Both the position numbers and the translations under genes were made by a program. Of a stretch of DNA of 20,950 nt, positions 1 to 9,229 are shown one piece after another. The notes beneath the pieces were generated by a model. It was not told the DNA's origin, ran no database searches, and saw nothing but the letters and a program-made list of their open reading frames with translations. This DNA is from Gnetum montanum (taxonomy: Eukaryota; Streptophyta; Gnetopsida; Gnetales; Gnetaceae): assembly GCA_015680685.1 (NCBI GenBank), contig MNCI01004648.1, positions 38,558-59,507 on the forward strand. The letters are read 5' to 3'. Position 1 is the stretch's first letter, and every line of letters starts with the position of its first letter.

Positions 1-29
1 CCTTGTGCACGTCTTTGTTTTATAACTAA

Positions 30-371
30 TTCATCTTCAACCATCAAATCACCATGACCTCGTCCATGACCACGACCACGTCCACGACCACGTCCTATAT
101 CTGAAATAACTTCTTAATGCAATCGAGGCTGATGAACATTTTCATCAGTAGGAATGACAGCTAAGTGATTTTCATGTTCATCTATGCGTTGTCGTCCTTG
201 TTCATCTTCAACCATCAAATCACCATGACCTCATCCACGATCACGACCACGTCCACGACCACATCCTATATCTGAAATAACTTCTTGATGCAATTGAGGC
301 TGATGAACATTTTCATCAGTAGGAATGACAGCTAAGTGATTTTCATGTTCATCTATGCGTTGTCGTCCTTG
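30..371. repeat. 171-bp tandem duplication (57 codons)
   Basis: Copy 1 is 30-200 and copy 2 is 201-371. By eye they differ at six positions, all transitions. The unit length is a multiple of three and the reading frame of the Arg/Gly-rich gene passes through both, so one RG block plus its acidic spacer was duplicated while the gene was still coding. A partial third RG block follows at 372-410. Confidence 0.9.
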
Positions 372-452
372 TCCACGTCCATGTCCACGACCTCTTCCTC
401 GTCCTTGTCTATGATCTCTTCGATTCTGTGAAATATTATTATACAAAGTGAT

Positions 453-528
453 CTGATATGTTTACCTTTATTAAATCAAACAGTTAATGAATTTCATCTA
501 AAACAAAAGTAAAATTTCATCTACAAAC
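453..528 (-). other. Probable 76-bp intron of the RG-rich pseudogene
   Basis: On the minus strand the segment begins GTTTGTAG and ends CATATCAG, is AT-rich as plant introns are, and contains stops. The sequence on either side is Arg-rich coding that joins in phase 0. Inferred from splice signals only. Confidence 0.4.
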
Positions 529-779
529 CTCACTTCCTTCCACCTGTTGTTGTTGCATTTCTGCTCAACGCGTTCTTTGACGTAAGCGATGTTGTTCCAT
601 TCTTTGCAACTCCAATGGATCTCCTTGTTCCCGAGCTTCTCTTCTTCGATCTCTGAGACGTTGTTGTCTCGCTCGGTTTAACTCACGCACTCTATCACCT
701 GTAGGATCTGTATTTACAGGAATAAGAATTCTTATATAGTATTATGGGTTGAATTAAATTTTAAATAAAACACTAATCC

Positions 780-960
780 AAAAATAAAAAATTATTTATT
801 TATTTTTTAAAATGTAAGGCACCCAATATTTTTTTAAAAATATAACCCAAACCTAAGAATAAAGATTAGTTATTTTTTTAAAAAAAACGTAAGGCACCCA
901 ATATTTTTTTATATATAACCCAAAACTAAAATTAAAAATTAGTTGTTTTTTTTAAATTAT
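780..960. repeat. AT-rich tandem direct repeat, 75-bp period
   Basis: The motif GTAAGGCACCCAATATTTTT occurs at 814 and 889, each followed by ATATAACCCAAA and then a T-rich, A-rich stretch. The two units are similar but differ by small indels in the homopolymer runs. There is no coding potential; this is AT-rich spacer. Confidence 0.75.
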
Positions 961-1069
961 TTGGAAAACAGAATTCCATTCGTACCCATTGACTGTGCTT
1001 CAGTAGGCGCTCCCGAATCCAACAATCCAATGCAAACTGTTCATCCAATGAGACGTATTTATGATTTTT

Positions 1070-2040
1070 AACCGACGCAACCTTTGGAATGAGGACGCAA
1101 CCTTTCTAAACATATATATTTTTGTTTTGCAATAGATGCAACCTTTCATAAACAAAATAATGATTAATACCCGAGTTTGATCCTCAACAATGGCGATTTT
1201 AATGTTTTTGAAAGCAAGTTCCGTGCCAGCGTCTATCTTACTAAAACCTTCGTTCAGTACATTGCCCTACGGCAACAAATTTCAATCGCAATGTCTAATA
1301 ATTATAAACGGTATATATCTATTTTTACCGATATTTCAGAAATCGGTAACCTATGTGATTATATTCTGACTGGTAATCGGTAACACAAATTTTTGACTGG
1401 TAATGGCCGAACATATATATACCATAAGATATAAGCAATTAAACGTTGGTCAGCGTTACTGTTTTAATGAAGCTCAGAAACCTATCGGAAATATCGGTTA
1501 TATTCTTCTGAACATACGAACAATTTCAGGGGTTTGAGTGGCTTTAGCATCATACTGAAAAATATGGTTTTCATGATTGACAGAGCATAACAATCTCGGT
1601 TTGTAAAGTCAAATACAGAACATCAACAGGATCCATGCTTCAATCTTGTTCTGTTCCGCGCGTGGTTCGATCCTGTTCTGATCTACGCGTGGTTTCAGTC
1701 TCTGGCTAGAATGCTGGATTTGCATCTGCGCAGAACTTGAGCCTATATTTATAAGAATGCAAAGGACGTAAACTTTCAAGGTTGCGTTACCCCGTTGTGC
1801 ACAAACCTACGTTACCAAAATGGCCCGTTCGAATTTTAATTATAAGCGTTATTCACAAAGTTGTGTTACCGAAACAACGTATATGGAATTTTTCACGTCA
1901 GCATCACACGTCAGCAGCGTTGCACACAAAATAGTGTTATCGAAATGGGCTGTGGGAAAGTCAACGCTGGTCAGCGTTACGCACAAAATATTAGCGTTAT
2001 CGATTTCTCACTGGTAATGCCCTATCGGCCAAATTATTTG
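1070..2040. repeat. Region of short dispersed motifs
   Basis: GA(C/T)GCAACCTTT occurs three times (1074, 1094, 1135). GGTCAGCGTTAC occurs near 1450 and 1970, and CTGGTAAT near 1370, 1397 and 2011. GTGTTACCGAAA and GTGTTATCGAAA lie near 1862 and 1935. A hairpin with an 8-bp perfect stem (TTACCGAT / ATCGGTAA) spans 1325-1349. The small reading frames here look like chance. The pattern suggests an old, diverged tandem or nested repeat, not a gene. Confidence 0.4.
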
Positions 2041-2082
2041 AAAGCTTCAATGCATAATTCCTTTCCAACAATAAGAGCATAA

Positions 2083-2555
2083 CCATAATCTATTTGCAAA
2101 AGTTAAATACCAACTTTTCAAAGATGTTCCTTTTCAATTATAGCTTTAAGCAACAAAAGCTTGCAATCAAAGCTAAATAATTAATTCATTTCTTGTAGTA
2201 TTAATTACTTTTTGTTTTGCGGGCTCAAGTTGAAAAAACTAATAGCTTCTTTTGCATTTGTTTCTTATTTTGGATTGTTGCTTTCATTTTTCTTTTAAGA
2301 GAGGAGTATTCTTCTTCTCTTTACAAGAAATTATCTAGTAAGAAGTGAAAACTTATGGGGGTGTTTTTGAATAAGGACAAAGCCTAATTCTTTTCCCACT
2401 ATAGAATGAAGATTTTTTAGGATTAGTTGTAAGGATGAAAACCTAAAAAGACATTCTTAAAACTATTGGGCTTTTTATTTAGACCCTCTCTTATATGTTG
2501 ATGATATGAAAACTTTGAATTTTTGTTAATTATTATTCATTTTTGAGGTCTAACA
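2083..2555. other. AT-rich stretch without recognised content
   Basis: I see no reading frame of note, no terminal repeats and no similarity to the other repeats in the window. Confidence 0.5.
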
Positions 2556-2559
2556 CATC

Positions 2560-2950
2560 TCACCAATTATTAGTAGGGAGGATGATCCCAACCCTAACAA
2601 TATTCACATTGCTTTTAACATCTATGCTAAAGTTCAAAATAACAAAAAGATTTGAGGCAATAATAGAAAGCTACATAAAATACCAACATTTATAAAAAGG
2701 CTAGATCCATAAGAAAATCTTGGCATATATTTTTCATCATGATTACTTTACTTCTTAATGTTAATCTTGCATTGAAAATCTTATTAGCCATAACCTACTT
2801 ATCAACATTAATTTTAATCTTTGATTTAAAATAGTTCTTATCAAATAAGGACAAATTTGCCTTATGAGCTCTTTATCTAACTAATCAATACTTTCTATAG
2901 TACAAATAAAAGAAACTTCTTTTCTAATTTCTTTATTACCATTTGAGTGT
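2560..2950. repeat. Diverged direct repeat, copy A
   Basis: Two blocks match copy B at 3670-4205 in order and orientation. The first (about 2562-2670) shares ATTAGTAGG..GGA, a middle block around ACATC(T)ATG, and AACAAAAAGATTTGAGG. The second (about 2795-2945) shares TTATCAACA(T/C)TA, TTTTAATCTTTGA and TTTATTACCATTTGA. Spacing between the blocks is about 130 bp shorter than in copy B. No intact protein is encoded; the minus strand has a broken Lys-rich frame. Confidence 0.55.
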
Positions 2951-3100
2951 TGGACCCTAAAAAAATATTGATAATGAGCAAAGAAAACTCAATGTACATC
3001 ACAAGCTTGATACTAAGTAGACATCATTGAAAAGAATATACGAAAAGAAAAAACTCTTTGATTTTAGAACTATCTACTCACATGTACAATCTTATAATAC

Positions 3101-3360
3101 ATCATTATCATCATCTTAGCCTTGTCCCAACAAAATGAAGTTTGCTACATGAGTTCTTTTTTTGCCATTTGCCTCTATGAAGAGCTAGATCTTTATTTAT
3201 TTGCAGTTTCTTCAAATCATCTTTGATCGTTTTTCCCATGTATTCTTTGATCTTTCGTTTGGTAGCTCTTTTGGAATAGTGATGTAGCAATGCTAATGTT
3301 CTAGGTTGCCATCCAAAATCTTTGTTGCTGGACTTGCTTCTTTACCTATACCGATCCTTA
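3101..3360 (-). mobile_element. RTE-type LINE 3' end (C-terminal coding remnant and tail)
   Basis: On the minus strand, about 3150-3300 encodes TIKDDLKKLQINKDLALHRG, then KWQKK. This matches the pattern at the C-terminus of plant RTE-type ORF2 proteins (acidic-Leu-Lys segment, then DLALDR..W). Just downstream is GTTGGGACAAGGCTAAGATG and a short GATGAT-like tail (3101-3117), the characteristic RTE 3' terminus. The Trp normally found before this segment is readable only in a neighbouring frame, so a frameshift is likely. The reverse-transcriptase core is not present; this is a 5'-truncated, decayed copy. I could not see a target-site duplication. Confidence 0.55.
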
Positions 3361-3669
3361 ATGTGGGAACATTTATTTACTTTTTACAACAACTAGGCAA
3401 TAACATTCTGTGTCATTTCTAGAGGATGTCATAGCAAGTCCTTGCCCATTTTCTATAGTAATTAGGCCTTGTAATTGCTATCCTTCATTTGAGGGAATGT
3501 CGTAGCATCTGCAAAATTTGAAAAAAAAGTTATCTATGAAATTTGGCAAGGTTTTATAGTTGGTTGCTAACTTGATGCTAACTCTCCTCATTTTGCATTC
3601 GAGCTTAGGACCAACATTGGCAGAGTTTTTTTTAAGTCTTACAATTAATGCTTTAAAAAAAATGAAAAA

Positions 3670-4345
3670 AATTAATTGTTAGTAGGAAGGAAGATTTCAT
3701 TTCTAACAAAATTTACATCACTTTTCAACATCCATGTTTAAACTTGAAATAGCAAAAGGATTCGAGATAGAGAGCTATGGGTTGATACCAATATTTGTGT
3801 CAAAACAAGAAAGTGGTACCACTTGTGGAAGATCTTTATCTTGTCACTTGTTATTGATTTTAACAATGAAGTGTGAGCCTAGTGGTATGGGTCTTAGCTT
3901 GGTAACCCCAAGTTATAAGTTTGATTCTACTAGGTAGCATTGAGTTGTAAGCTTCTATAAATCTTGAGATATACCTATGATTCACTTATTTTGGGTTACT
4001 AATCTTATGTTCAGAATCTTCACCATCAACTGTAGTCTTCTTATCAACACTAGTTTTAATCTTTGAGTTACTAATATTCTTGTCAGACAAAGAAAAATTT
4101 GCTTTATGAGCTTTCTGTCTAGACTACTTAATACTTTCTCTAGTACGAGTAAAGTTATATATATGAGCTTTTGTCTTTTTTGATATCTTTATTACCATTT
4201 GATCATTCTTATCATTAACATTATCTTGAATTTTCATATCTTCAAGTTTAAATTGTTGTTTTCTATCCTTAACTTCAATATGTTTTTTTCTCAACATATT
4301 TTTTCTTAAGCAAAAAATGATAAACATTAAGTAAATATTGTTCAT
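3670..4345 (-). repeat. Diverged direct repeat, copy B, with Lys-rich coding remnant
   Basis: Copy B (about 3670-4205) matches copy A, 1.1-1.25 kb to its left. On the minus strand, 4124-4345 is open and continues past one stop to about 4000. It encodes a hydrophilic Lys/Asp/Asn-rich protein (for example MVIKISKKTKAH, then KTSVDKKTTVDGEDSEHKIS). I do not recognise the family, and low-complexity composition makes chance possible. With copy A it could be the terminal repeats of a small non-autonomous element or two insertions of one element. The identity is open. Confidence 0.45.
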
Positions 4346-4937
4346 GATGACAAAAGTTGCAAGGATTCAAAAAATTATAATAAGTAATTAGTTGAATGTA
4401 AGTCCTTTCATTTGCTTACAATATCAATTCCATTTAATGGTTAAGAAGATTGATTTTTTTTGGGGAAAAAAAATCCACAGGAATCAAATGATGTGGAAAT
4501 AAATTCTATATGCTTATTGAAATTGAGAAGACTAACAATATACTATTTAGCTCTTTGAAAAATGAATGGAAGATTAAATAGCTTGAAACAACACAATACT
4601 TTAGGATATTCTTCAGATCAAAATCCAATGTTGGCATGTTTACTGACTCTATATCTAAAGCATGCAACACTATTGGAAAATTTAAGTTTTCCATTGCTAT
4701 TATATCATACCCTTGGTTCACCAACTATAACAAAAAAGGAAATCTAAAGAACGCTGCACCATTGAAACGTTGAAACTTTCACATTTTAAAGGTTATTTTT
4801 TATTTTGATTCTACCTTGAAATAGTATCCATGTAAGACAGCTCTCATACGTTATTTTTGAAGGATCCCTCTTATTTCGATTTTACTGAACAGATATTTAA
4901 TCGGACAGTAATATTTAGTATTTAGAGTTCAAAGCAT
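4346..4937. other. AT-rich stretch without recognised content
   Basis: Small overlapping frames on both strands (around 4506-4747) have AT-driven composition (Leu, Ile, Asn, Lys) and no motif. I see nothing to annotate. Confidence 0.5.
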
Positions 4938-5260
4938 ATGCATAGTGGACAGGTCCTGAAATTTTTCGAAGCAAAGGACACCTTGATGGACGTTGCAGGC
5001 GAGGCATCGGCGTAAGTTCTGATACTCGGAATACTAAATATCCCGTTTCTCGCAGCCGCAGTTGAACGCAGAGCAGAGTCTTGGTTCTTGTTATCGGCAC
5101 ATTGCATCGACGCTTATCGCTGGGAGAAATGCAAGCTGTACAAGGGGTCTTACTGCATGAATCCGTTCTTCTTAACGAAAGTGGCGATGATCTTTCAACT
5201 GAAGCTGAAAAATTGCTGTTCAGATTACAACATTCCAAGCTTCACATTGTAATCTTCGTT
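4938..5260 (+). other. Exon-like, GC-richer island with consensus splice signals
   Basis: An ATG at 4938 opens a 25-codon frame (MHSGQVLKFFEAKDTLMDVA...) that ends at a textbook donor, GGC|GTAAGT (5012). A TACTAAA branch-point-like motif follows, then TTTCTCGCAG ending at 5055, with other AG acceptors at 5061, 5071 and 5076. Beyond this, each frame stays open for a while, including one giving SLGEMQAVQGVLLHESVLLN to about 5329. The acceptor at 5055 would make a 44-nt intron, very short for a plant; those at 5071 and 5076 give 60-65 nt. Frames disagree on which acceptor is used. I do not recognise the protein. It could be the 5' part of a host gene, a decayed exon or a transcribed non-coding locus. 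Confidence 0.3.
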
Positions 5261-5329
5261 TCTTCGGATTACTTTTCTATTTACGCTTTCCTATACTTCC
5301 TTATACGTAATTGTCGTTTCCCTCGGTAG

Positions 5330-6360
5330 CTTTAGCATATGCCTACTCTGCTTATTAGTGTTTCTTCTGTTATTTGAATGTTGCGCTATCATGGTATTGT
5401 ACGAACCTCGGATATCAGTGCATGTTACCTTTGCTTATATAGGGACACATAAATCGTTCAGCATTGATTCCTTATTGGATTTGAAGGTTCGTCATACATA
5501 CGCAGGAGCATCCTCTGGTTATCTACCTAGACATTTGTCCTTTTTTTCGTGTAAGTAAGGTCGAAATAAATAAGATTGAAACTTTTATGCTCTGGTTTCT
5601 CTGGTCACATTTGCTTTGAAAGCATCCATTGATCGCTTTCTTTTACTAGAGTGTACAGTGTGAACGAGCTTTGGCTAATGCATGCCGTTCATTTAGACAA
5701 GAGTAAGAGATGAGCAATTCTTTTTCTATGAAAAATTTGTACCTCTGTTGTATTCTAGGAGCAGACATTCTCATTTTTCTGTACAACTTATAATTGTTAA
5801 GAGAAGTTACTGAAGTTGATGCGTCGAAGGACTTTCGCTACTGTCAGAGCATTCGGTTGGTTGCAAAAGGAGCAGAACGTAACACCTGCAAAACAAAACA
5901 CACATTACAGCAATGACATTATATTATGCCCTTTTCCACATCAATATCAATGCTATATGCAATGTCTTGTTTTAGGAAATACGGTGCTGCGGGTACCAGT
6001 AAACATCTAATCCATTGGAGCATGATTTCCATCTTCCATTATCAGATACAAAATTGAAAGATGCTCTATCTAACCAGTATCAGAATCATTAAAATGTCTA
6101 AGACATGTCAAACATCAATTTCATGCCTTATTCATGCTGTCCATTGATGCAAGATATCTTGCCCGGTGGATCTGACATGATTGGTTGTCATCTAGCGGTA
6201 ACTAAAAACTAACAACACATTCATGTGTACGGAACACATCTATCTAGGTAGACATGGAAAGAAGCACATGAATCTGAATACTATGAACCATAAAACATGC
6301 AACCAGGTTCCTAGGTAAAATTTTCTTGATATTTTAAAAGCAATTGACACTTCTTCCCAA
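5330..6360. other. No recognised content
   Basis: A few short open frames (5358-5558 and 5816-6010, plus strand) have no motifs and no supporting splice or start context. I see no repeat structure. Possible introns or downstream sequence of the island at 4938-5260, but nothing shows it. Confidence 0.4.
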
Positions 6361-6363
6361 TCC

Positions 6364-6380
6364 CTTAAGTTTTGAAGATC
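6364..6380. repeat. Target-site duplication, left copy
   Basis: CTTAAGTTTTGAAGATC matches 6550-6566 at 16 of 17 positions and abuts the 3' tail of the RTE-tailed insertion. Confidence 0.65.
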
Positions 6381-6549
6381 ATCGTTGTCTATCATCCTAG
6401 CCTTCTCCCAACTACATGGCCCAACTGTATGGGGTCGGCTATGTTGTTTGCTTCTATTAAGAGCCAAGTAGACATTAATACCCATATCTCGGATCTATTT
6501 CTTTATACAAGTAAACCAAGTATGTTTTGGTAAACCTCTTTGTTAGTCT
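6381..6549 (-). mobile_element. 169-bp RTE-tailed insertion (short LINE copy or SINE)
   Basis: On the minus strand this ends with CCGACCCCATACAGTTGGG and, after a short spacer, GTTGGGAGAAGGCTAGGATG, then GATAGACAACGAT. This is the known 3' terminus of plant RTE-type LINEs, the same type as at 3101-3120. It is flanked by CTTAAGTTTTGAAGATC (6364-6380) and CTTAAGTTTTGAATATC (6550-6566), 16 of 17 identical, which fits a target-site duplication. The flanks make it a complete insertion event, either severely 5'-truncated or a SINE borrowing the RTE tail. I saw no clear Pol III A and B boxes, so truncation is more likely. Confidence 0.65.
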
Positions 6550-6566
6550 CTTAAGTTTTGAATATC
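6550..6566. repeat. Target-site duplication, right copy
   Basis: CTTAAGTTTTGAATATC, partner of 6364-6380, lies at the 5' end of the minus-strand insertion. Confidence 0.65.
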
Positions 6567-7700
6567 TGTTACCAAAATTTGCTGGTAAGGATGGCCAATG
6601 TCTGCCTAGGATATATGATATACAAACTTTTCCTGGCTTTAGTTGTGACTCTGTAATATATAATGGTGTAGCACTTGGTATCTTGAACAGAAAAACACTT
6701 GGGATATCATACAATTGAGCTCTCAATCCCAACTCAAGAAGTAAGGAATGAAATCAAACTACCAATGGACAATGAATGAACAAACAGATTGGCAAGCCAA
6801 GGAAAATTTCCGTTAATAGTGGAAGGAAAGGAAATCAAGATACGTCAATTGATTACTAGGAGCAAAGGATTCTCAAGTTTTCAAGTTCTTAATCTTCCAT
6901 TTCTCAGAGACATTCTCTTTTCTTCTTGCTCCAAGTTCTCAAATCACAGTTGAGGCAACAACCTTTATTACTTCTCTCTCCTGTATCTTTAACTATATAT
7001 AGGCCTTTTCATTTTCTATTTTATATGGGATTTCATCAATTTTAAAAATTTGAATATAAATAAGTACACCATCAGAATTTTCCAACATGTTGTTGCTGGT
7101 TCCTGTGATAAGGGAAAATGTGCTGACTTAAACTGAATTAGTGCAACCCTTTTCATGATGCTTGCAACTCACTTTCAATATTTTGCTTGTTAGTTTAATT
7201 ATTTTTCAATTTGTAGATGCTGCTATTGATTCTTCTGCATGTCAGGCTTTTACAAATCTGTCCTCGTTTTAATAGTCTGTGATTTCCCATTCAATGCCAA
7301 CTTTTATAAAATTTAGTTATCTATCAAGCTTACAGCATTAAATCAACTTGCACAAACACCAATGGCTGTCATGGAGCAACAGCAAAGATCGCTGTGATAC
7401 AGATTATATTGCGTATCATTTGATAATGAGTAATCTGAAGAAATTGCCAGTTATATGAAAACAATCAATCTTAATAAATATTTAAATTTATCAATAATGT
7501 TAGGATGCATGCATGTTCTTTCTTGTTTATTTATGGTTACTCCTCTGTGTGTGTGTTTTTTGGGTAGTTAATCATTAAGCATTAACCTTTTTAAATTTCT
7601 GATTGGCTGATACTGTAACCCCATGTATATTTGAGATGTACTGCAAATCTTGATTCAGAGTTGCTTTTTTATTTATTAATGATATGTAGATGTTACAAAG
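6567..7700. other. No recognised gene; TATA-like site near 6992
   Basis: The minus-strand frame entering from the RTE-tailed insertion (to 6732) has no motif. CTATATATAGG at about 6992 looks like a plant TATA box after a CT-rich stretch, as seen in LTR promoters or gene promoters, but I find no matching terminal repeat or downstream gene. The rest is AT-rich. Confidence 0.3.
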
Positions 7701-7729
7701 CTGAAACACCTTAGACAAAGGATTGTTCT

Positions 7730-8760
7730 GTGGAAAAAAAAAAAAAACAAAATCTTTGCAATTGGCAGAAAAAGAACAAAGGGATTCTTCAACAAATTGA
7801 TGATATACATACGGAGGTTTTTGCACAAGGCTGGATACAAGAAAAGCAGTTAAAAGAATGGACACTGTTACATAAGTATTTCAACATCCAAAAAGAAGAA
7901 AAATTGTATTGGCCATAAAGGGTTAAGCCTAATTGGCTGCAACATGGGGATGAAAACTCTAGATTTTTTTATACCTATGCTTCTATAATGCATAGTTGCA
8001 TACTACAAATCATATCAAGTATTTGGAGAACGACCATGGGCATTTGCAAACTGATTACAAACTGATCTTTAAATTTTTTATTGATTTTTACAATAAAATA
8101 GTAGGGGTAGGAATACTTAACAATTCTTTTGATAGACACCACATAGAATTAAACAACACTTAATGATTTTTATGTTGCTTTGGTCTAATCATTAATTTAT
8201 GCAAAAGCAAGCTTTGTAATTTTGGAATGCCCACTCATGACTTTGATGCTTTTTGCACCTCTTTGGGATGCACCGAGGATACTCTTCCAATAAAATATTT
8301 AGAATTTCCTCTCTTTTCATATGTAGAATGCGGAAAGTGCTATCTTTGGATGAAGATGGTCAACAAAGCTAATAAAAATTTGGAGGGTCGGCAAGGGAAA
8401 TTGTTATCTTAAGTAGGTGTACTCTAGTTGGTAAGATCAGTTATTTAGTCCATGCCATTGTATTCCTTTTAGTTATATAAGGTACCAAAAAGCATTATTT
8501 CTATTTTGGAAAAATTTAAGCTATGTTTCCTCTGGTCCACATCATTGTCTTGAACCTGTCATACAAAATCTTGGAAAAATATTGATAATGTTTCAATCTT
8601 CTGTCCTTTATGGCATCTTTGGGCACAAACTTTTAAAAGAAGGAAGTCTTTTTATGTGTCCCTTTAATGATTTGGCATAACAATGGATTATTGTGGGAGT
8701 AAATCGATTGAAGAAATTAATGTGGAAAGCTAAGGACCATCATTTGGAGTGATGGTAAGG
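7730..8760 (+). pseudogene. L1-type LINE ORF2 remnant lacking the RT palm
   Basis: The first part (7730-8155) encodes the stretch between endonuclease and reverse transcriptase of plant L1 LINEs: EEKLYWP, a stop, then RVKPNWLQHGDENSRFF, the counterpart of the family's YW..RS...WL..GD.NT.FF signature. It continues after a frameshift into LQTDYKLIFKFFIDFYNKIV. From about 8190 the sequence jumps to the region after the YxDD box: INLCKSKLCNFG, LGCTEDTLPIKYLEFPL, then RQGKLLS and, past stops, PLYSF, LYKVPKSI and LEKFKLCFLWS, the usual thumb signature. The palm motifs (LDG, QGDPLSP, FADD) are missing, so an internal deletion of several hundred codons lies near 8155-8190. Stops and frameshifts make it dead. 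It is opposite in strand to the 6.1-kb LINE downstream. Confidence 0.75.
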
Positions 8761-8774
8761 TGCTTATTTCTTAA

Positions 8775-8782
8775 GTTGTAAG
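8775..8782. repeat. 8-bp target-site duplication, left copy
   Basis: GTTGTAAG, matching GTCGTAAG at 9637-9644 at 7 of 8 positions, directly outside the inverted repeat. Confidence 0.65.
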
Positions 8783-8821
8783 TAGTGATTAAAAATGGTA
8801 AAATTTTGGAAAAAAATTGTG

Positions 8822-8960
8822 AACTTTTTCATCATGAAAAAGTTGCCAATTTGGTACAACTTTTTCAAAAAAGTAGCATAGCTGACTTTTTTGAAAAAGT
8901 AGTGTAGCTGACTTTTTCAAAAAAGTAGTGAAAAATGGTGACTTTTTTGAATTTTTAAAA
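8822..8960. repeat. Subterminal palindromic array
   Basis: A perfect 23-nt palindrome (AACTTTTTCAT, one base, ATGAAAAAGTT; 8822-8844) is followed by alternating copies of ACTTTTTCAAAAAAGT and GACTTTTTTGAAAAAGT spaced by TAG(C/T)(A/G)TAGCTG. In hAT elements such subterminal repeats bind transposase; that role is inferred here. Confidence 0.6.
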
Positions 8961-9049
8961 ACTATGATAAAAAATTTATACTTTATTTGAATTTTAAAAA
9001 ATTAAATTCAGAAATCCTCAATCTTAATTAAAGATAAAAAAATTCAATA

Positions 9050-9229
9050 AAAATTTGTGAACAAGCTTCATCTTTTACTTCTAAGCCTCAAAGTTATAAT
9101 GTATAAATTAATGATTATGATGATTTTTCAGTTGATCTTGTAGAATATGATGACTTTGGCAGTGAGAGTGATAGTGATGATGATGATATTCCTAATGATG
9201 ATGTAGATGACATGGCTAAAAGGAGTTGA
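9050..9229 (+). pseudogene. Acidic C-terminal coding remnant inside the hAT-like element
   Basis: The frame ending with TGA at 9227-9229 encodes an Asp/Glu/Ser-rich tail (VEYDDFGSESDSDDDDIPND, then DVDDMAK). One stop at about 9104 separates it from a Ser/Lys-rich stretch upstream. Many hAT transposases end in an acidic tail, and its place in an element with hAT-like ends suggests the last part of a lost transposase gene. The hAT dimerisation motif is not visible, so this is inference; simple GAT repeats could also give such a stretch. Confidence 0.35.

Larger units (their letters stand above)
1..716 (-). pseudogene. Broken Arg/Gly-rich protein gene fragment, two exons
   Basis: On the minus strand, about 529-716 encodes an Arg/Glu-rich helix-like stretch (contains RQQRLRDRRREAREQGD) and 1-452 encodes blocks of GRGRGRG separated by an acidic spacer (DEHENHLAVIPTDENVH). 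The two join in phase across a 76-bp intron (453-528; donor GAG|GTTTGT, acceptor CATATCAG). In-frame stops lie at 565-567 (TGA), 231-233 (TGA) and 114-116 (TAA). The last two are CGA and CAA at the matching position of the other repeat copy, so they are C-to-T losses. The left end runs off the window. The RG blocks resemble RGG-type RNA or DNA binding regions. The Arg-rich N-terminal part vaguely recalls Helitron protein N-termini, but no Rep or helicase motif is in view, so I do not assign a family. That it is a decayed coding fragment is fairly sure; its identity is unknown. Confidence 0.5.

Noticed and set aside
31-371. CRISPR-like regular repeats
   Set aside because: Only two long 171-bp copies, in a coding frame, in a eukaryotic context.
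4915-5238. 107-codon minus-strand frame opposite the exon-like island
   Set aside because: Cys/Ser/Arg-rich composition with no motif; it is antisense to sequence with better splice and codon signals.
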